A stretch of 64,000 bases of DNA from Halomonas binhaiensis (GTDB taxonomy: Bacteria > Pseudomonadota > Gammaproteobacteria > Pseudomonadales > Halomonadaceae): assembly GCF_008329985.2 (NCBI RefSeq), contig NZ_CP038437.2, forward strand, positions 1,488,001 to 1,552,000, read 5' to 3'. Below, one piece after another: positions 51,843-61,628 of the stretch; positions within the stretch are counted from its first letter, which is position 1; each line of letters begins with the position of its first letter. The notes beneath the pieces were generated by a model, which worked only from the letters and a program-made list of their open reading frames with translations, was not told the origin of the DNA and did not search any database. The translations under genes were made by a program, and so were the position numbers.

Positions 51843-54800
51843 ATGATGCGCCATATTCGTATTCCCGTTCGTACCAGAGTGGTCTGGCTATTACTGGCAG
51901 TGTTATTGGCACTGTTCAGCACCTGTTCCCTGGCACAGCAGGCTGATGCCGAGGCTTTACCGAGCAAGGAACAGTTGCAGAAGCAGCTTGATGAACGCAT
52001 TGCTGGTGCCAGTGATCCGCCCAGCGAGTCGGCTCAGCAGGACATTGACGCCCTTACAGAGACGATAGACTCACTGGATAAACTGGCCGATATCCGCCGC
52101 CAGTTCGATGAGTTGGACAAGCACCTTGAGGAGGCGCCTCAGGAGATCGAACAGCTGGAAGAAAAGTTACGCCAACGCCAGGAGTCGCCCGGCTTTGATG
52201 CAGGGGCCTTGGAAGGCATGACATTCGCGGAGCTGGAAGCACAACTGCGTCAGGCCAACCACAAATTGCAGCAGGAACAGGATGCCCTGACGGAAGTGCA
52301 AAGCGAGTTGCTGGGCGCGCGCACCCTTCCCGAACGTGCCCAGCAGACCATCTCGGATACCATACAGCGTCTCGATGAAACGCGCCTGGCAATGGAAGAT
52401 TTCGATCGAGGCGATGTGCCTGACGATGACCCCCAGCGTCTTGCATACCTGTCTCGCCAGTTGCTGGACGAAGAACAGTTGCGCCTGAGCCAGCACCAGC
52501 TCAACACCAATACTCGCTTTCGAGAACTGTTACAGCAGCGCTCTGAATTGCTTGAGGTGGAAGTGGCCAGCGTCGAGGCCTGGGTATCGGCCTTGCAGGG
52601 CAGGGTCGACATGCTGCGACGGGAGAGATCCGAGCAGGCCATTGCCGAGGCAGTGAAGGATGAACCCGAGGCGGTAGCCGCTCATCCGGTGATTCGTCAG
52701 GCTCAGCAGGACAATCGTCAGTTGTCATTGGATCTGTTGGATGCCACTTCCAAGTCCAATGAACTAGTCCGCGATAGCCTCGATGTGCGTCGCCAACTGG
52801 ACCGTGTCCGCCGTATGCAACAGGGGCTGAGTCAGAATATTGAAGCGGTGCGCGGCAGTGTGCTGCTGTCACGTATTCTGCGTGAACAGCGCGAGGCCTT
52901 GCCGAATGTCGAGCCGCGCAGGGAGCTGCGTGACAATATTGCTGACCTGCGTCTGGAACAGTTCGAGTTGGACGAACAGCGTGAACAACTGCGTTTTCCT
53001 GAGCGTCTGGCACGCCAGGCCCTGGAAGATGCGGGTGTCAAGGATGATGACATGGAATCCTTGGTCCCCCCGCTTGAACAACTCTATCGCTCCCGGCGCG
53101 ATCTGATCGGCCAGTTGGAGCCGATCTATGGCGATATGCTGACATCGGCCATTGAGCTGCAACTCAATCAGCAGCAACTGCTGTCCATCAGCGAGTCTTT
53201 GCGCAAGAGCATCGACGAGCAACTGTTCTGGGTGGCCAATGCCCGGCCAATCGATCTGGCCTGGTTGAAGCGCTTGCCGGAGCACTTTGTCAGCGAATGG
53301 ACCCAGGGAGAGTGGCGCAGGGTGCTGCCCAACAACTGGCGCTGGCCTGATTCTGGTGCCTGGTCGGCCTTGCCTGTGTTGCTGCTTGCTCTCGTGCTGC
53401 TATTGCTGCGCCGAAAGATCAAGCGACACCTGTTGGTGATACATGAACAGATCGGTCGCCTGCGTTTTGATACTCAGTTGCATACACCGAAGGCGGTTAT
53501 TCTCAATGCCTTGCTTGCAGCGCCTGCACCATTGGCTCTGCTGGCCTTTGGCCTGGTTCTGGAATTGGGTGGAGCGGGAGTCGCGGTCAGCATAGGGCAG
53601 TCTGTGGTCCAGCTGTCCCTGGCATGGGGCGTGGTGGCCTGGGCCAGACGTCTGCTGGTGAATGATGGTGTCGCCCGGCGCCATTTCCACTGGCCACTGG
53701 GTTATGTGCAGAAGCTGCGCTGGTGGATGTTATGGCTTGGCGTCAGCCTCATACCGGTGTTGCTGATTGCGCCGTTGGCGCGGGATGCGGCGGTAACATT
53801 CAATCAGCGTCCGTTAGGGCTGGGATTGTTGCTGATCGGCCTGACTGGCATGAGCATTTCTATGGCCAAGTTGATCATGGCCCATACACCGTTCTTCGGT
53901 ATCAAACTGTTCCGCCTGATCCTGGGGCTGCTCATGGCCATGATACCGTTGGTGATTGGTGGGGCCGTGCTGTATGGCTATGTCTATTCGGCACTCAGCC
54001 TGGTCAGCCGCTTCGGCTTTACGCTGTATCTGCTCGGTGTCTGGATTCTGGTTGAAGCCGCAGTGGTGCGAGGACTGGCCGTGGCGGCCCGACGCCTTGC
54101 CTATCGCCGAGCCCTGGCCCGGCGCCGGGCGATGACCCAGGACGAGAGCGAGCGTGGCCTGGATATCGTTGAAGAGCCACCGCTGGATATGGAGCAGGTC
54201 AATCAGCAGTCTCTGCGCTTCTCCAAGCTGATTCTGACACTTGGCTTTGCCGCGCTGCTGTATTTGGTATGGGCAGACTTTCTCGCCGTGCTTGGCTATC
54301 TCGATAACGTGACCCTGGTGGAAGGGGCCGCAGGAGAAGGCGCCGAGGCGCTTCAGGATCGCCTCAGTGTGGCGGATGTGGTAATAGCGCTGTTCATCGC
54401 AGGACTGACGATGATGCTGGCGCGTAACCTGCCTGGCTTGCTCGAAGTATTGGTATTGTCCCGCCTGGAGCTGAAGCAAGGGAGTTCCTACGCCATTACT
54501 TCGCTGCTTTCCTACACCATTGTCGGCACCGGCACGGTGATGGCCCTGGCAACCCTTGGGGTTTCCTGGACCAAGCTGCAATGGTTGGTAGCAGCGCTGG
54601 GTGTGGGTCTTGGTTTTGGTTTGCAGGAGATCTTTGCCAACTTCATTTCCGGCTTGATTATCCTGTTTGAACGGCCGGTGCGTATCGGGGACACCATTAC
54701 ACTGGGTAATCTCACCGGTACGGTCAGCCGTATCCGTATTCGTGCCACGACGGTGACGGACTTTGATCGCAAGGAAATCATCATTCCCAACAAGACCTTC

Positions 54801-55268
54801 GTCACCGATCAGTTGATCAACTGGTCACTGTCGGACAGTGTGACCCGGGTAACGCTGCACTATCGGGTCAGCCATGATGCGGACAGGCATGTGGTCCACC
54901 GTTTGCTGGTGCAGGCGGCCCATGACAACTCCCGTGTACTGTCGGATCCGCCCCCAGAAATCTTCTTCATGGCATACACGTCCAGTGCCATGGAGTATGA
55001 ACTGCGCATTTATGTCAACGCCTTGGGTGACCGGCTGCCTGCCACCGATGAGGTCAATGGTGCCGTTGGTGACCTGTTTGCTGAACATGGCATTCGCATT
55101 GCCTTCGAGAAGATGGATGTACATATCCAGCATGCCAGCCATGAAAGCTGGGGCAGTCGCCCCGCCCGACCCGGTGACTCGGAGCAGCCGCCGATGGGCC
55201 GCACGGGCGATCCTGGTGATGTCGGCATTGGCGATGGTGACGGCGGGGGAGATGGCGGCGGGCGTTGA
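51843..55268 (+). CDS. mscK: MscK/KefA-type mechanosensitive channel
   Basis: This 1141-residue protein has a Sec signal (VWLLLAVLLALFSTCSLAQQ) and a long periplasmic coiled-coil region (residues about 30-500, many Gln/Glu/Leu heptads). About eleven membrane helices follow, then the MscS-like pore and beta domain (GVSWTKLQWLVAALGVGLGFGLQEIFANFISGLIILFERPVRIGDTITLGNLTGTVSRIRIRAT and IIIPNKTFVTDQLINWSLSD). Its length fits MscK (about 1120 residues). It opens under membrane tension to release solutes after osmotic downshock. The C-terminus is Gly/Asp-rich, an added tail. A frame extends to 51615, but the signal peptide fixes the start at 51843 or 51846. Confidence 0.93.
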   Translation: MMRHIRIPVRTRVVWLLLAVLLALFSTCSLAQQADAEALPSKEQLQKQLDERIAGASDPPSESAQQDIDALTETIDSLDKLADIRRQFDELDKHLEEAPQEIEQLEEKLRQRQESPGFDAGALEGMTFAELEAQLRQANHKLQQEQDALTEVQSELLGARTLPERAQQTISDTIQRLDETRLAMEDFDRGDVPDDDPQRLAYLSRQLLDEEQLRLSQHQLNTNTRFRELLQQRSELLEVEVASVEAWVSALQGRVDMLRRERSEQAIAEAVKDEPEAVAAHPVIRQAQQDNRQLSLDLLDATSKSNELVRDSLDVRRQLDRVRRMQQGLSQNIEAVRGSVLLSRILREQREALPNVEPRRELRDNIADLRLEQFELDEQREQLRFPERLARQALEDAGVKDDDMESLVPPLEQLYRSRRDLIGQLEPIYGDMLTSAIELQLNQQQLLSISESLRKSIDEQLFWVANARPIDLAWLKRLPEHFVSEWTQGEWRRVLPNNWRWPDSGAWSALPVLLLALVLLLLRRKIKRHLLVIHEQIGRLRFDTQLHTPKAVILNALLAAPAPLALLAFGLVLELGGAGVAVSIGQSVVQLSLAWGVVAWARRLLVNDGVARRHFHWPLGYVQKLRWWMLWLGVSLIPVLLIAPLARDAAVTFNQRPLGLGLLLIGLTGMSISMAKLIMAHTPFFGIKLFRLILGLLMAMIPLVIGGAVLYGYVYSALSLVSRFGFTLYLLGVWILVEAAVVRGLAVAARRLAYRRALARRRAMTQDESERGLDIVEEPPLDMEQVNQQSLRFSKLILTLGFAALLYLVWADFLAVLGYLDNVTLVEGAAGEGAEALQDRLSVADVVIALFIAGLTMMLARNLPGLLEVLVLSRLELKQGSSYAITSLLSYTIVGTGTVMALATLGVSWTKLQWLVAALGVGLGFGLQEIFANFISGLIILFERPVRIGDTITLGNLTGTVSRIRIRATTVTDFDRKEIIIPNKTFVTDQLINWSLSDSVTRVTLHYRVSHDADRHVVHRLLVQAAHDNSRVLSDPPPEIFFMAYTSSAMEYELRIYVNALGDRLPATDEVNGAVGDLFAEHGIRIAFEKMDVHIQHASHESWGSRPARPGDSEQPPMGRTGDPGDVGIGDGDGGGDGGGR

Positions 55269-55296
55269 TGCGCTGTCTGCTCCAGGCCGCGCCGGA

Positions 55297-56055
55297 TCAG
55301 CGCCGCATGGCCTGGAGCAGAAACTCGCGGTTGCCGTCGCCTCCCAGGATCGGACTATCCTGCCAGTGAAGAATATTGAAGCCGCATTCTGTGCAAACGG
55401 CACGAATGCGCGCTTCGACTTCGGCATAGCGGCGAGGATCAGCCACCACTCCACGGGCGTCGACAGCACCTGGGCCGACTTCGAACTGGGGCTTGACCAG
55501 GGATACCAGGCTGCTGCCTGACGGCAGCAGGGCCGCAATTTCCGGCAGTATCAATGTCTGAGAAATGAAGGACACATCCATCACTGCCAAGGCGACAGGA
55601 CCATGTTGAGCGATGGCTTCTACCAAGCGGGCATCATTGGCCATGGCGCGTGCATTGAGCCCTTCCAGGCAGGTAATGCGAGGATCTGAGCGTAGGCTTG
55701 GGTCGAGCTGGTCATGGCCAACTTCGACACCAATCACATGTGCCGCGCCAAAGCTCAGGGCGCAATCGCTGAATCCCCCGGTGGATTGACCCACGTCGAG
55801 TACGCAAAGCTCCTGGAGCTCCAGCCCAAGTGTCGTGATCACGGCCTCCAGCTTGAGCCCGGCACGGGATACATAACGCTCTTCCGGGTCTTCTTCCACC
55901 ACCAGTTGCAGATCGTCCGGGCACTTTTCTCCAGGACGGGTCAGTACTTTTCCGTCATCGGCCCTGCGTACCCGTCCGTGGCGAATCAATCGTTGAGCAC
56001 GAGTTCGAGAGCGGGCAAGGCCCTGGCCGACAAGCAACTGATCGAGGCGTGGCAT
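55297..56055 (-). CDS. tlyA: TlyA family rRNA 2'-O-methyltransferase / hemolysin-like protein
   Basis: This 252-residue protein has an N-terminal S4 RNA-binding domain (residues 1-60: PRLDQLLVGQGLARSRTRAQRLIRHGRVRR). An FtsJ-type methyltransferase domain follows, with the SAM motif VLDVGQSTGGFSDCALSFGA, VMDVSFISQTLILPEIAALL and SLVKPQFEVG. The K-D-K-E catalytic pattern of 2'-O-methyltransferases is present. TlyA of mycobacteria methylates 16S and 23S rRNA. AGGA lies six bases before the ATG at 56055; the upstream frame to 56112 is not used. It converges with mscK. Confidence 0.93.
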   Translation of the reverse strand: MPRLDQLLVGQGLARSRTRAQRLIRHGRVRRADDGKVLTRPGEKCPDDLQLVVEEDPEERYVSRAGLKLEAVITTLGLELQELCVLDVGQSTGGFSDCALSFGAAHVIGVEVGHDQLDPSLRSDPRITCLEGLNARAMANDARLVEAIAQHGPVALAVMDVSFISQTLILPEIAALLPSGSSLVSLVKPQFEVGPGAVDARGVVADPRRYAEVEARIRAVCTECGFNILHWQDSPILGGDGNREFLLQAMRR

Positions 56056-56215
56056 GGAAATTCCTGTGGCTGACTCAAGGTGCCGAAGAAGTTGGCGGCA
56101 CAAGTATGCCATACTGGATTGATTAGTCAGTTAACTATGGCAACACGGCATGGAGGCTTGCAGGTTCGGCACTTCCATCGTGTTTCCTTCGATAGGCATG
56201 ACAACAGGGGGATAA

Positions 56216-57256
56216 ATGGATCGCTCTCGCTGGCTGGCCCTGGGGCGTTCCCTTGTCGGGGGAGCTGTTGGAGGTAGTGTATTTTCCCTGACTGGCTTGC
56301 CGCTGGCATGGATGCTTGGCCCTCTTGTGGCCAACCTGCTGCTGGCCAGCCGTGGCGTGGATGTGGCAGTGCCAGAGCGCTTGCGCGGTGTCTTTCTTGG
56401 GGTCATGGGGCTGGTGCTGGGGGCCAGAGTAACACCGGAACTGACTCACCAGGTGCAGGAGTGGTGGTTGTCGGCGCTGTTGCTGGTGGTGGCGATAACA
56501 TGCTCCACGCTGGTTGCCGCGTGGTGGTATCGACGTCGAGGCTTTGATGGTATCAGCGCGTTGTTTTCCTCTGCTCCCGGTGCCATGACTGCGATGATCA
56601 TCATGGGGGAGCAGAGCGGCGGTGAACCCACCCGTATCGCAATTGCTCAATCGCTGCGCATCGTTCTGGTGATCCTGCTGTTGCCGCCTCTGTTCTGGAT
56701 GCTGGAGGACCCTGCCACGGGCATGACTCGGCCAGTTCTGGAACTGGAAGATGCCTGGCTGCTGCTGGGCATACTGCCGGCAATCTGGCTGGGCAAGAGG
56801 CTGTGTCTGCCGACACCGGAATTGCTGGCACCGTTGATCCTTGCTGCGCTGGTTTCAGTTGCTGATGTCGCTCATTTCAGCCTGCCTCCTGTCGGCATGA
56901 ACATCGTGCTGTGGGTGACCGGCAGTGCCATCGGGGCTCGTTTTCGCGGTCTATCCGGTGCGATTTTTTCTCGCTCGTTGCTCGATTCGACAGTAGCCAC
57001 TGCATTGGCATTGATGGTGCTGGCAGTCTTTGCTGAGCTGATTCATCGTCTCGTTGGTGTGCCTCGGGATGTGGCTCTGTTGGCGTTGGCGCCAGGGGGC
57101 ATTGGCGAGATGACGATTCTCGCCGTGGCGTTGAACCTGGATCCGGTATTCGTGGCCTTTCACCATCTGCTCAGAATGATCCTGCTGATGTTCGCAGCTC
57201 CCATGCTGGCCCGCTGGATACAGCACAAGGCCCAGCGCGATGTCGCCAAGGAGTGA
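56216..57256 (+). CDS. AbrB family membrane protein (PF05145)
   Basis: This 346-residue protein has about ten membrane helices and internal duplication: GAVGGSVFSLTGLPLAWMLGPLVANLLL, GFDGISALFSSAPGAMTAMIIMGEQ, then the second half with LGILPAIWLGKRLCLPTPELLAPLILAALVS and LLALAPGGIGEMTILAVALNLDPVFVAFHHLLRMI. This is the family once labelled ammonia monooxygenase or AbrB; it is a putative transporter of unknown substrate, not an oxygenase or DNA-binding AbrB. AGGGGGATAA precedes the ATG. It is a single-gene unit before the 4.5S RNA. Confidence 0.85.
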   Translation: MDRSRWLALGRSLVGGAVGGSVFSLTGLPLAWMLGPLVANLLLASRGVDVAVPERLRGVFLGVMGLVLGARVTPELTHQVQEWWLSALLLVVAITCSTLVAAWWYRRRGFDGISALFSSAPGAMTAMIIMGEQSGGEPTRIAIAQSLRIVLVILLLPPLFWMLEDPATGMTRPVLELEDAWLLLGILPAIWLGKRLCLPTPELLAPLILAALVSVADVAHFSLPPVGMNIVLWVTGSAIGARFRGLSGAIFSRSLLDSTVATALALMVLAVFAELIHRLVGVPRDVALLALAPGGIGEMTILAVALNLDPVFVAFHHLLRMILLMFAAPMLARWIQHKAQRDVAKE

Positions 57257-57386
57257 AACGGCAGCCAATGCGTACACTTTCCCCACTTCAGGGTTGTGGT
57301 CGCGGTGCGGCGTTGGTATAGTGCCTGCCGTCTTGGAGAGATAGCACAACGTGCTGATTTTCCAAGCGCCTTCAATCAGGCACCTT

Positions 57387-57414
57387 CATTCATGGAAGTT
57401 GAAATTCATGAATG
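57387..57414. promoter_or_regulatory. Inverted repeat upstream of the 4.5S RNA
   Basis: CATTCATG and CATGAATG form a perfect 8-bp inverted repeat with a 12-bp spacer, 19-46 bp before the RNA's predicted 5' end. The position fits a promoter-proximal regulatory site. TTGAAA between the arms could be the -35 box, though the -10 is weak. Confidence 0.35.
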
Positions 57415-57432
57415 TCGAGACTGCCTTGCTGT

Positions 57433-57542
57433 GGTGGCCCCGTCGGTCCTCCCGCAACGCGAAACTGCGAACCCCGCCAGGCCCGGAAGGGAGCAACGGT
57501 AGTGGTGGATGCGTGTGCCGGGATGTGGCTGTCGGGGCTGCC
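57433..57542 (+). ncRNA. ffs: 4.5S RNA of the signal recognition particle
   Basis: The conserved SRP RNA apex is present: CAGGCCCGGAAGGGAGCA with the GGAA tetraloop and the asymmetric Ffh-binding loop, the flanking CCTCCCGCAACGC on the 5' side and GCGTGTGCCGGGATGT on the 3' side. The ends pair over ten positions, GGTGGCCCCG (57433-57442) with CGGGGCTGCC (57533-57542), giving a hairpin of about 110 nt, the normal gammaproteobacterial size. A TCCTTTTG run follows as terminator. It binds Ffh and targets ribosomes making membrane proteins. End positions come from pairing, so they may shift by a few bases. Confidence 0.93.
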
Positions 57543-57570
57543 TCCTTTTGTGGTCGATGATGACTCCCGT

Positions 57571-57603
57571 AGTGATGAACTAGCGATGAACTAGTGACGA
57601 ACT
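57571..57603. repeat. 11-bp triple repeat between ffs and mocA
   Basis: AGTGATGAACT, AGCGATGAACT and AGTGACGAACT follow each other at 57571, 57582 and 57593. They lie in the short space between the 4.5S RNA terminator and the end of the minus-strand mocA gene. Confidence 0.8.
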
Positions 57604-57620
57604 GTCGCTATAGGCCATGA

Positions 57621-58286
57621 TCATAGGTCGTGGTTGCCAGTCATCTTGTGGCGATCCATTGCTCTCCAACGTTCCAGCGCTTGCGGTGTGTCGATATCAC
57701 GACATACGCCAGGATCGGCAACGTGGATTTGCCGACAGGCATCCCGGTGGCGTTGGATGATTTCCTTTCCCCCCTCGTCTCCATCCAGTCGTTCCAGTTC
57801 GTTGAAGAAATCCCGACCGAAAAGGACAGGGTGTCCCGGTAGCATGCTGTGGCTGGACAGGAAGACTGGGCGAATGATGTAGTCTGGTGCTGACTGACGG
57901 CACAGTGCCTTCAAGGTACTGCTGGCAATATCCGGCATATCGCCGAGCAGGATGGCGGCAGCATTCACCTTGGCCATGGACGGATCACACCGGATAGCCG
58001 CGATGGCATCACCCAGGCTGGCCCCCAGTCCAAGCAGGGCTCGAGGAGCACGCAGGACGGCAACGCTCTCAGGTATTCCCAGGACAGCCGGGTTGTCTTC
58101 TTCGCGCAGAACCACGAACACCTGCTCGAAGGCTTCGCAAGCCCTGGCCACTGAAGCAGCGAGCAACGCCTGTCCATTGGCCAATTGGCTGATACGCTTG
58201 TCCTCTGGACCAAAACGCCGCGAGAAGCCTGCTGCGAGAACAATGGCGATCGCTGTGTCGGGGAGTATTCGCTCACAGTTGGTCAC
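57621..58286 (-). CDS. mocA: Molybdenum cofactor cytidylyltransferase-like protein (MocA family)
   Basis: This protein of about 221 residues has the nucleotidyltransferase motif AIVLAAGFSRRFGPEDKR, NAAAILLGDMPDIASSTL (metal-binding Asp) and PVLFGRDFFNELERLDGDEGGKEI. Enzymes of this type add CMP to molybdopterin for xanthine-dehydrogenase-class enzymes, which suits the molybdo-hydroxylase genes upstream in the operon. No ATG is available. The frame runs from TTG 58313 or GTG 58286, both overlapping the xdhC end; GTG is the better guess. The non-ATG start and overlap suggest coupling to xdhC. Confidence 0.87.
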   Translation of the reverse strand: MTNCERILPDTAIAIVLAAGFSRRFGPEDKRISQLANGQALLAASVARACEAFEQVFVVLREEDNPAVLGIPESVAVLRAPRALLGLGASLGDAIAAIRCDPSMAKVNAAAILLGDMPDIASSTLKALCRQSAPDYIIRPVFLSSHSMLPGHPVLFGRDFFNELERLDGDEGGKEIIQRHRDACRQIHVADPGVCRDIDTPQALERWRAMDRHKMTGNHDL

Positions 58287-59259
58287 GGGGCTTGTCTCGT
58301 TGAACTCGTACAATATCCGCCATCACGGACAGGGCGATTTCGGCAGGGGTCTTGCTGCCCAGGTCCAGACCAATGGGCATGTGCAGGCGCGCAATATCGT
58401 CTTCGCTCAGCCCCCCTGAGCGTAGCAAGCGCTCCCTGCGGGATTGAGAAGTCTTCAGGGAGCCCATCACGCCGATATAGAAAGCCGGAGTACGTACGGC
58501 TTCGATCATGGCCAGGTCATCGATGCGAGGGTCATGGCTGAGTGCGACCACCGCGGTTGACGCGTGACAGCCACCGGAACTGATGAACAGGGAAGGCAAT
58601 ACGGCCTGTACCTCGACCTCGGAGACATGAAAGCTATCCCGAGCTTCATCTCGTGGATCGCAGACGATGACCTCGAAACCGAGTGTCTTGGCGAACTCCG
58701 CGCAGACCACCGAAACCGGAGAAATGCCCGCGATGATCAGCCTGGCAGAAGGGCCTATGCGCATCTGAATCAGATGGCGTGTGGTGTCGTGCTCCACGCG
58801 TGGTCCCATGCCATTGTCCGACAGGAAGCGAAAGCTGCCGTTGGTGCTGTCGACACAGCGTGTCAGGCAGCGTTGGCCGAGCAGAGTGGCGTGAAGAACT
58901 TCCAGGTGCACCAGAGTGGGGGTATCCGGGATCAGGCGCTCAACCAGCACCTCGAGGATACCGCCACAGGGCAGGGTGATGCTGGGGTGCTGGGTTTGTA
59001 TGGCCTGGTTTTCTCCGTAACGCACCAGCGTGACCGGCTGGTCGAACTCTCCCTGCTGGACCCTGGCCAGGAAATCCTCTTCCACACAGCCGCCGGAAAG
59101 CGATCCGACATGCTTTCCGTCGCTTCTTGCCACCAACCAGGAACCGGGCTCGCGCGGCGACGAGCCGAAGGTGGAAAGCACTGTGCATAGCCACAGAGTC
59201 TCTCCTTCGCGAGCCCAGGCCAATGCCTGCTCAATGACCTGCAAATCCAGGTGCTTCAT
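58273..59259 (-). CDS. xdhC: XdhC family molybdoenzyme maturation protein
   Basis: This 328-residue protein has the XdhC N-terminal motif VLSTFGSSPREPGSWLVAR with GSLSGGCVEEDFLA, and a C-terminal Rossmann-like domain (RLIIAGISPVSVVCAEFAKTLGFEVIVCDPRDEAR) with GVMGSLKTSQSRRERLL and MPIGLDLGSKTPAEIALSVMADIV. XdhC proteins bind molybdenum cofactor and insert its sulfurated form into xanthine-dehydrogenase-type enzymes. The ATG at 59257-59259 has AAGG seven bases upstream and lies two bases after the stop of the large-subunit gene. It is the third gene of the four-gene operon. Confidence 0.92.
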   Translation of the reverse strand: MKHLDLQVIEQALAWAREGETLWLCTVLSTFGSSPREPGSWLVARSDGKHVGSLSGGCVEEDFLARVQQGEFDQPVTLVRYGENQAIQTQHPSITLPCGGILEVLVERLIPDTPTLVHLEVLHATLLGQRCLTRCVDSTNGSFRFLSDNGMGPRVEHDTTRHLIQMRIGPSARLIIAGISPVSVVCAEFAKTLGFEVIVCDPRDEARDSFHVSEVEVQAVLPSLFISSGGCHASTAVVALSHDPRIDDLAMIEAVRTPAFYIGVMGSLKTSQSRRERLLRSGGLSEDDIARLHMPIGLDLGSKTPAEIALSVMADIVRVQRDKPRDQL

Positions 59260-59261
59260 TG

Positions 59262-61628
59262 TCAGGCCTTCAATTGATTTCCGATAGGCAAGCGGCGAAT
59301 ACGTTTGCCGCAGGCGGCATGGATGGCGTTGCACAGTGCAGGAGCCACCGGTGGCAAGCCGGGTTCGCCAACCCCACCTAGCGGGGTATCCGGCACATCA
59401 CCAATCAAATGCACACGCGTGATCTTGGGTGTGTGATTCATGCGTGGAATCAGATACTGGTGGAAGTTGGTCTGCTCTATGGCGCCATTCTTGGCGGTAA
59501 TCTCGCTGTGCAACGCGATACCAATGCCCATGACGCAGGCGCCTTCCATCTGCGAACGGATACGTTCAGGGTTGATCTGCGGGCCGCAGTCAAAGGCGAT
59601 GTCAGCACTGTGAATCGTCAGTTCGCCTGCATCATCCACCTCGACATCGAATACCACGGCGGCATAGGACACGAAGCTATGATGCACCGCCAGCCCCAGC
59701 CCGCGTCCTTCCGGGCGCTCACGTTCCCATTCGGCAGCTTCCGTGGCTTTTTCGACCACAGCACGCAGGCGCGCAACATCGATGGGATAGCGGTTAGGGT
59801 CTTCGCCATAGTTCCAACTATCGTCCACGTCACGCGGATTGATCTGGCGATCGGGGCCGAGCAGTTCAAGCAGGTAGTCACGATGGTCGCGATTAGCCGC
59901 TTGTGCCATTTCGGCAACGAAGCTCTGGATGGCAAAAGCATGGGGCAGGTTGTATACCGACCGGAACCAGCCAATACGCAAGTGGGCGGGGGCCGCCGGA
60001 TTTTCCAGGCGTACATTGGGGATATCGAAAGGCATCGTGTTGAAACCCATGCCCAGTTCGGAAGCACTCAAGTGCTTGGGATCTTGCTCGAACAGTGAAC
60101 TGATCGTCGGTGCCGCGGTGCGGTGCCGCCATCCTAGCGCGTTACCATCGGCGTCAAGACCCGCTTCCAGCCGATCCGCGGACACTGCGTGGTAAAAGGA
60201 ATGCTGGACATCGTCTTCCCGCGACCATTGCACACGAACAGGTCGACCATCCAGTTGCTTGGCCAGTGTGGCAGCCTCAAACACATAATCCGGCTTTGAT
60301 TTGCGGCCGAAGCCCCCGCCAAGCAGCGTGACGTTGATGGTGACATCCTGGGCATCGATACCCAGCAACTCTGCCACGCCATCGCGAGTGGCTTGTGGGG
60401 CCTGAACGGGAGCCCAGGCTTCGGCCTTGCCGTCCTTGAATACCACCTGGGCGACGGGAGGCTCCATGGGCGCCTGGGTCAGGTGAGGCATGTAATAGGT
60501 GGCGTCCAGCAGCGTCTCGGCATCATTCAGAGCCGCGTCAATGTCCCCGCTATTGCGGATCACTTCGCCAGGGGACTGTATGGCTTTCTCAAGTTGTTCA
60601 CGAAAGTCATCGGAGTTGTAATTGGCATTGTCGCCAGCGGAGTCATTATCCCATTCGATCTTCAGTGCACGGCGGCCTTCCATTGCCGCCCAGGTATTTT
60701 CGGCCACTACTGCCACGCCCCCCAGTGGGTGGAAGGCGGAAGGCTGAGGTGTCCCTTCGATCTTCACCACCTTGACCACGCCAGGGACTTCCAGGGCGGC
60801 ACTGTCGTCGACGCTGGCAAGCTTGGCACCGTACACCGGCGGATGTGCCACCACCGCGTAGAGCATGTCATCCAGCAACACGTCTGCCCCATAGGTGGCT
60901 TTGCCGGCGACGATATCTGCCCCGTCGATGGCAAAGGGGCGTTTCGAGACATCCGGGCCCGTTTCGTTGTCCCGGCCGATATAGCGCCACTGATCTCGCG
61001 GTTTGAGCACCAGGCTGTCGCGTTCGGGGACCGGCAACTGGCTGGCGGCTTCGGCAAGTTCGCCAAAGCCCAGCTCACGACCGCTGGGAGAATGCTTGAC
61101 TGAGTGAACTCCCGCCTGGCACTCCTTGGCATCGACTTTCCACTGAGCTGCAGCGGCCTGTTCCAGCATGGTCCTGGCCGCGGCAGCGGCACGCCGCATA
61201 GGATCGAACCAGTGGCGCATGCTACGCGAGCCATCGGTGTCCTGGTTGCCGTAGCGTTCTTCATTGCCTGGGGCCTGCTCGACATGCACTTTTTGCCAAT
61301 CTGCCCCCAGTTCATCGGCAACCACCATCACCAGGCTGGTGCGAATGCCCTGACCCATTTCAGAGCGATGGTTGACGACCGTGACATTGCCATCGGTGTC
61401 GATATGGATGAACACATTGGGATCATCGACCCAACCATGCGGCATGCCATCCGCGCCATACTTCGGGGATTCCTGATCTTCGGCCCAGGCCAGGTTCCAG
61501 CGTGCGGCAATGACCAGAGCCCCGCTTGCTGCCATGCCCTTGAGAATCTGGCGGCGGCTGACATTGGCCAGCAGCAGGGAATCGCGTGGCTTGTTTACGG
61601 CTTGGTTCATGGTGACATCCCTGCTCAT
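59262..61628 (-). CDS. Molybdopterin-binding oxidoreductase large subunit (isoquinoline-oxidoreductase/aldehyde-dehydrogenase type)
   Basis: This 788-residue protein begins with a twin-arginine signal (VSRRQILKGMAASGALVIAARW), so the complex is probably exported by Tat to the periplasm. Mo-pterin segments include GMPHGWVDDPNVFIHIDTDG, NHRSEMGQGIRTSLVMVVADELG, VTINVTLLGGGFGRKSKPDYVFEA and, near the end, DTPLGGVGEPGLPPVAPALCNAI with the catalytic glutamate. Such enzymes hydroxylate aldehydes or N-heterocycles. The ATG overlaps the small-subunit stop. No cytochrome partner is seen in the window. The substrate is not predictable. Confidence 0.92.
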   Translation of the reverse strand: MSRDVTMNQAVNKPRDSLLLANVSRRQILKGMAASGALVIAARWNLAWAEDQESPKYGADGMPHGWVDDPNVFIHIDTDGNVTVVNHRSEMGQGIRTSLVMVVADELGADWQKVHVEQAPGNEERYGNQDTDGSRSMRHWFDPMRRAAAAARTMLEQAAAAQWKVDAKECQAGVHSVKHSPSGRELGFGELAEAASQLPVPERDSLVLKPRDQWRYIGRDNETGPDVSKRPFAIDGADIVAGKATYGADVLLDDMLYAVVAHPPVYGAKLASVDDSAALEVPGVVKVVKIEGTPQPSAFHPLGGVAVVAENTWAAMEGRRALKIEWDNDSAGDNANYNSDDFREQLEKAIQSPGEVIRNSGDIDAALNDAETLLDATYYMPHLTQAPMEPPVAQVVFKDGKAEAWAPVQAPQATRDGVAELLGIDAQDVTINVTLLGGGFGRKSKPDYVFEAATLAKQLDGRPVRVQWSREDDVQHSFYHAVSADRLEAGLDADGNALGWRHRTAAPTISSLFEQDPKHLSASELGMGFNTMPFDIPNVRLENPAAPAHLRIGWFRSVYNLPHAFAIQSFVAEMAQAANRDHRDYLLELLGPDRQINPRDVDDSWNYGEDPNRYPIDVARLRAVVEKATEAAEWERERPEGRGLGLAVHHSFVSYAAVVFDVEVDDAGELTIHSADIAFDCGPQINPERIRSQMEGACVMGIGIALHSEITAKNGAIEQTNFHQYLIPRMNHTPKITRVHLIGDVPDTPLGGVGEPGLPPVAPALCNAIHAACGKRIRRLPIGNQLKA

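Noticed and set aside
53814..54581. 255-codon minus-strand frame opposite mscK
   Set aside because: Antisense to the membrane part of MscK, Gln/His-rich shadow composition.
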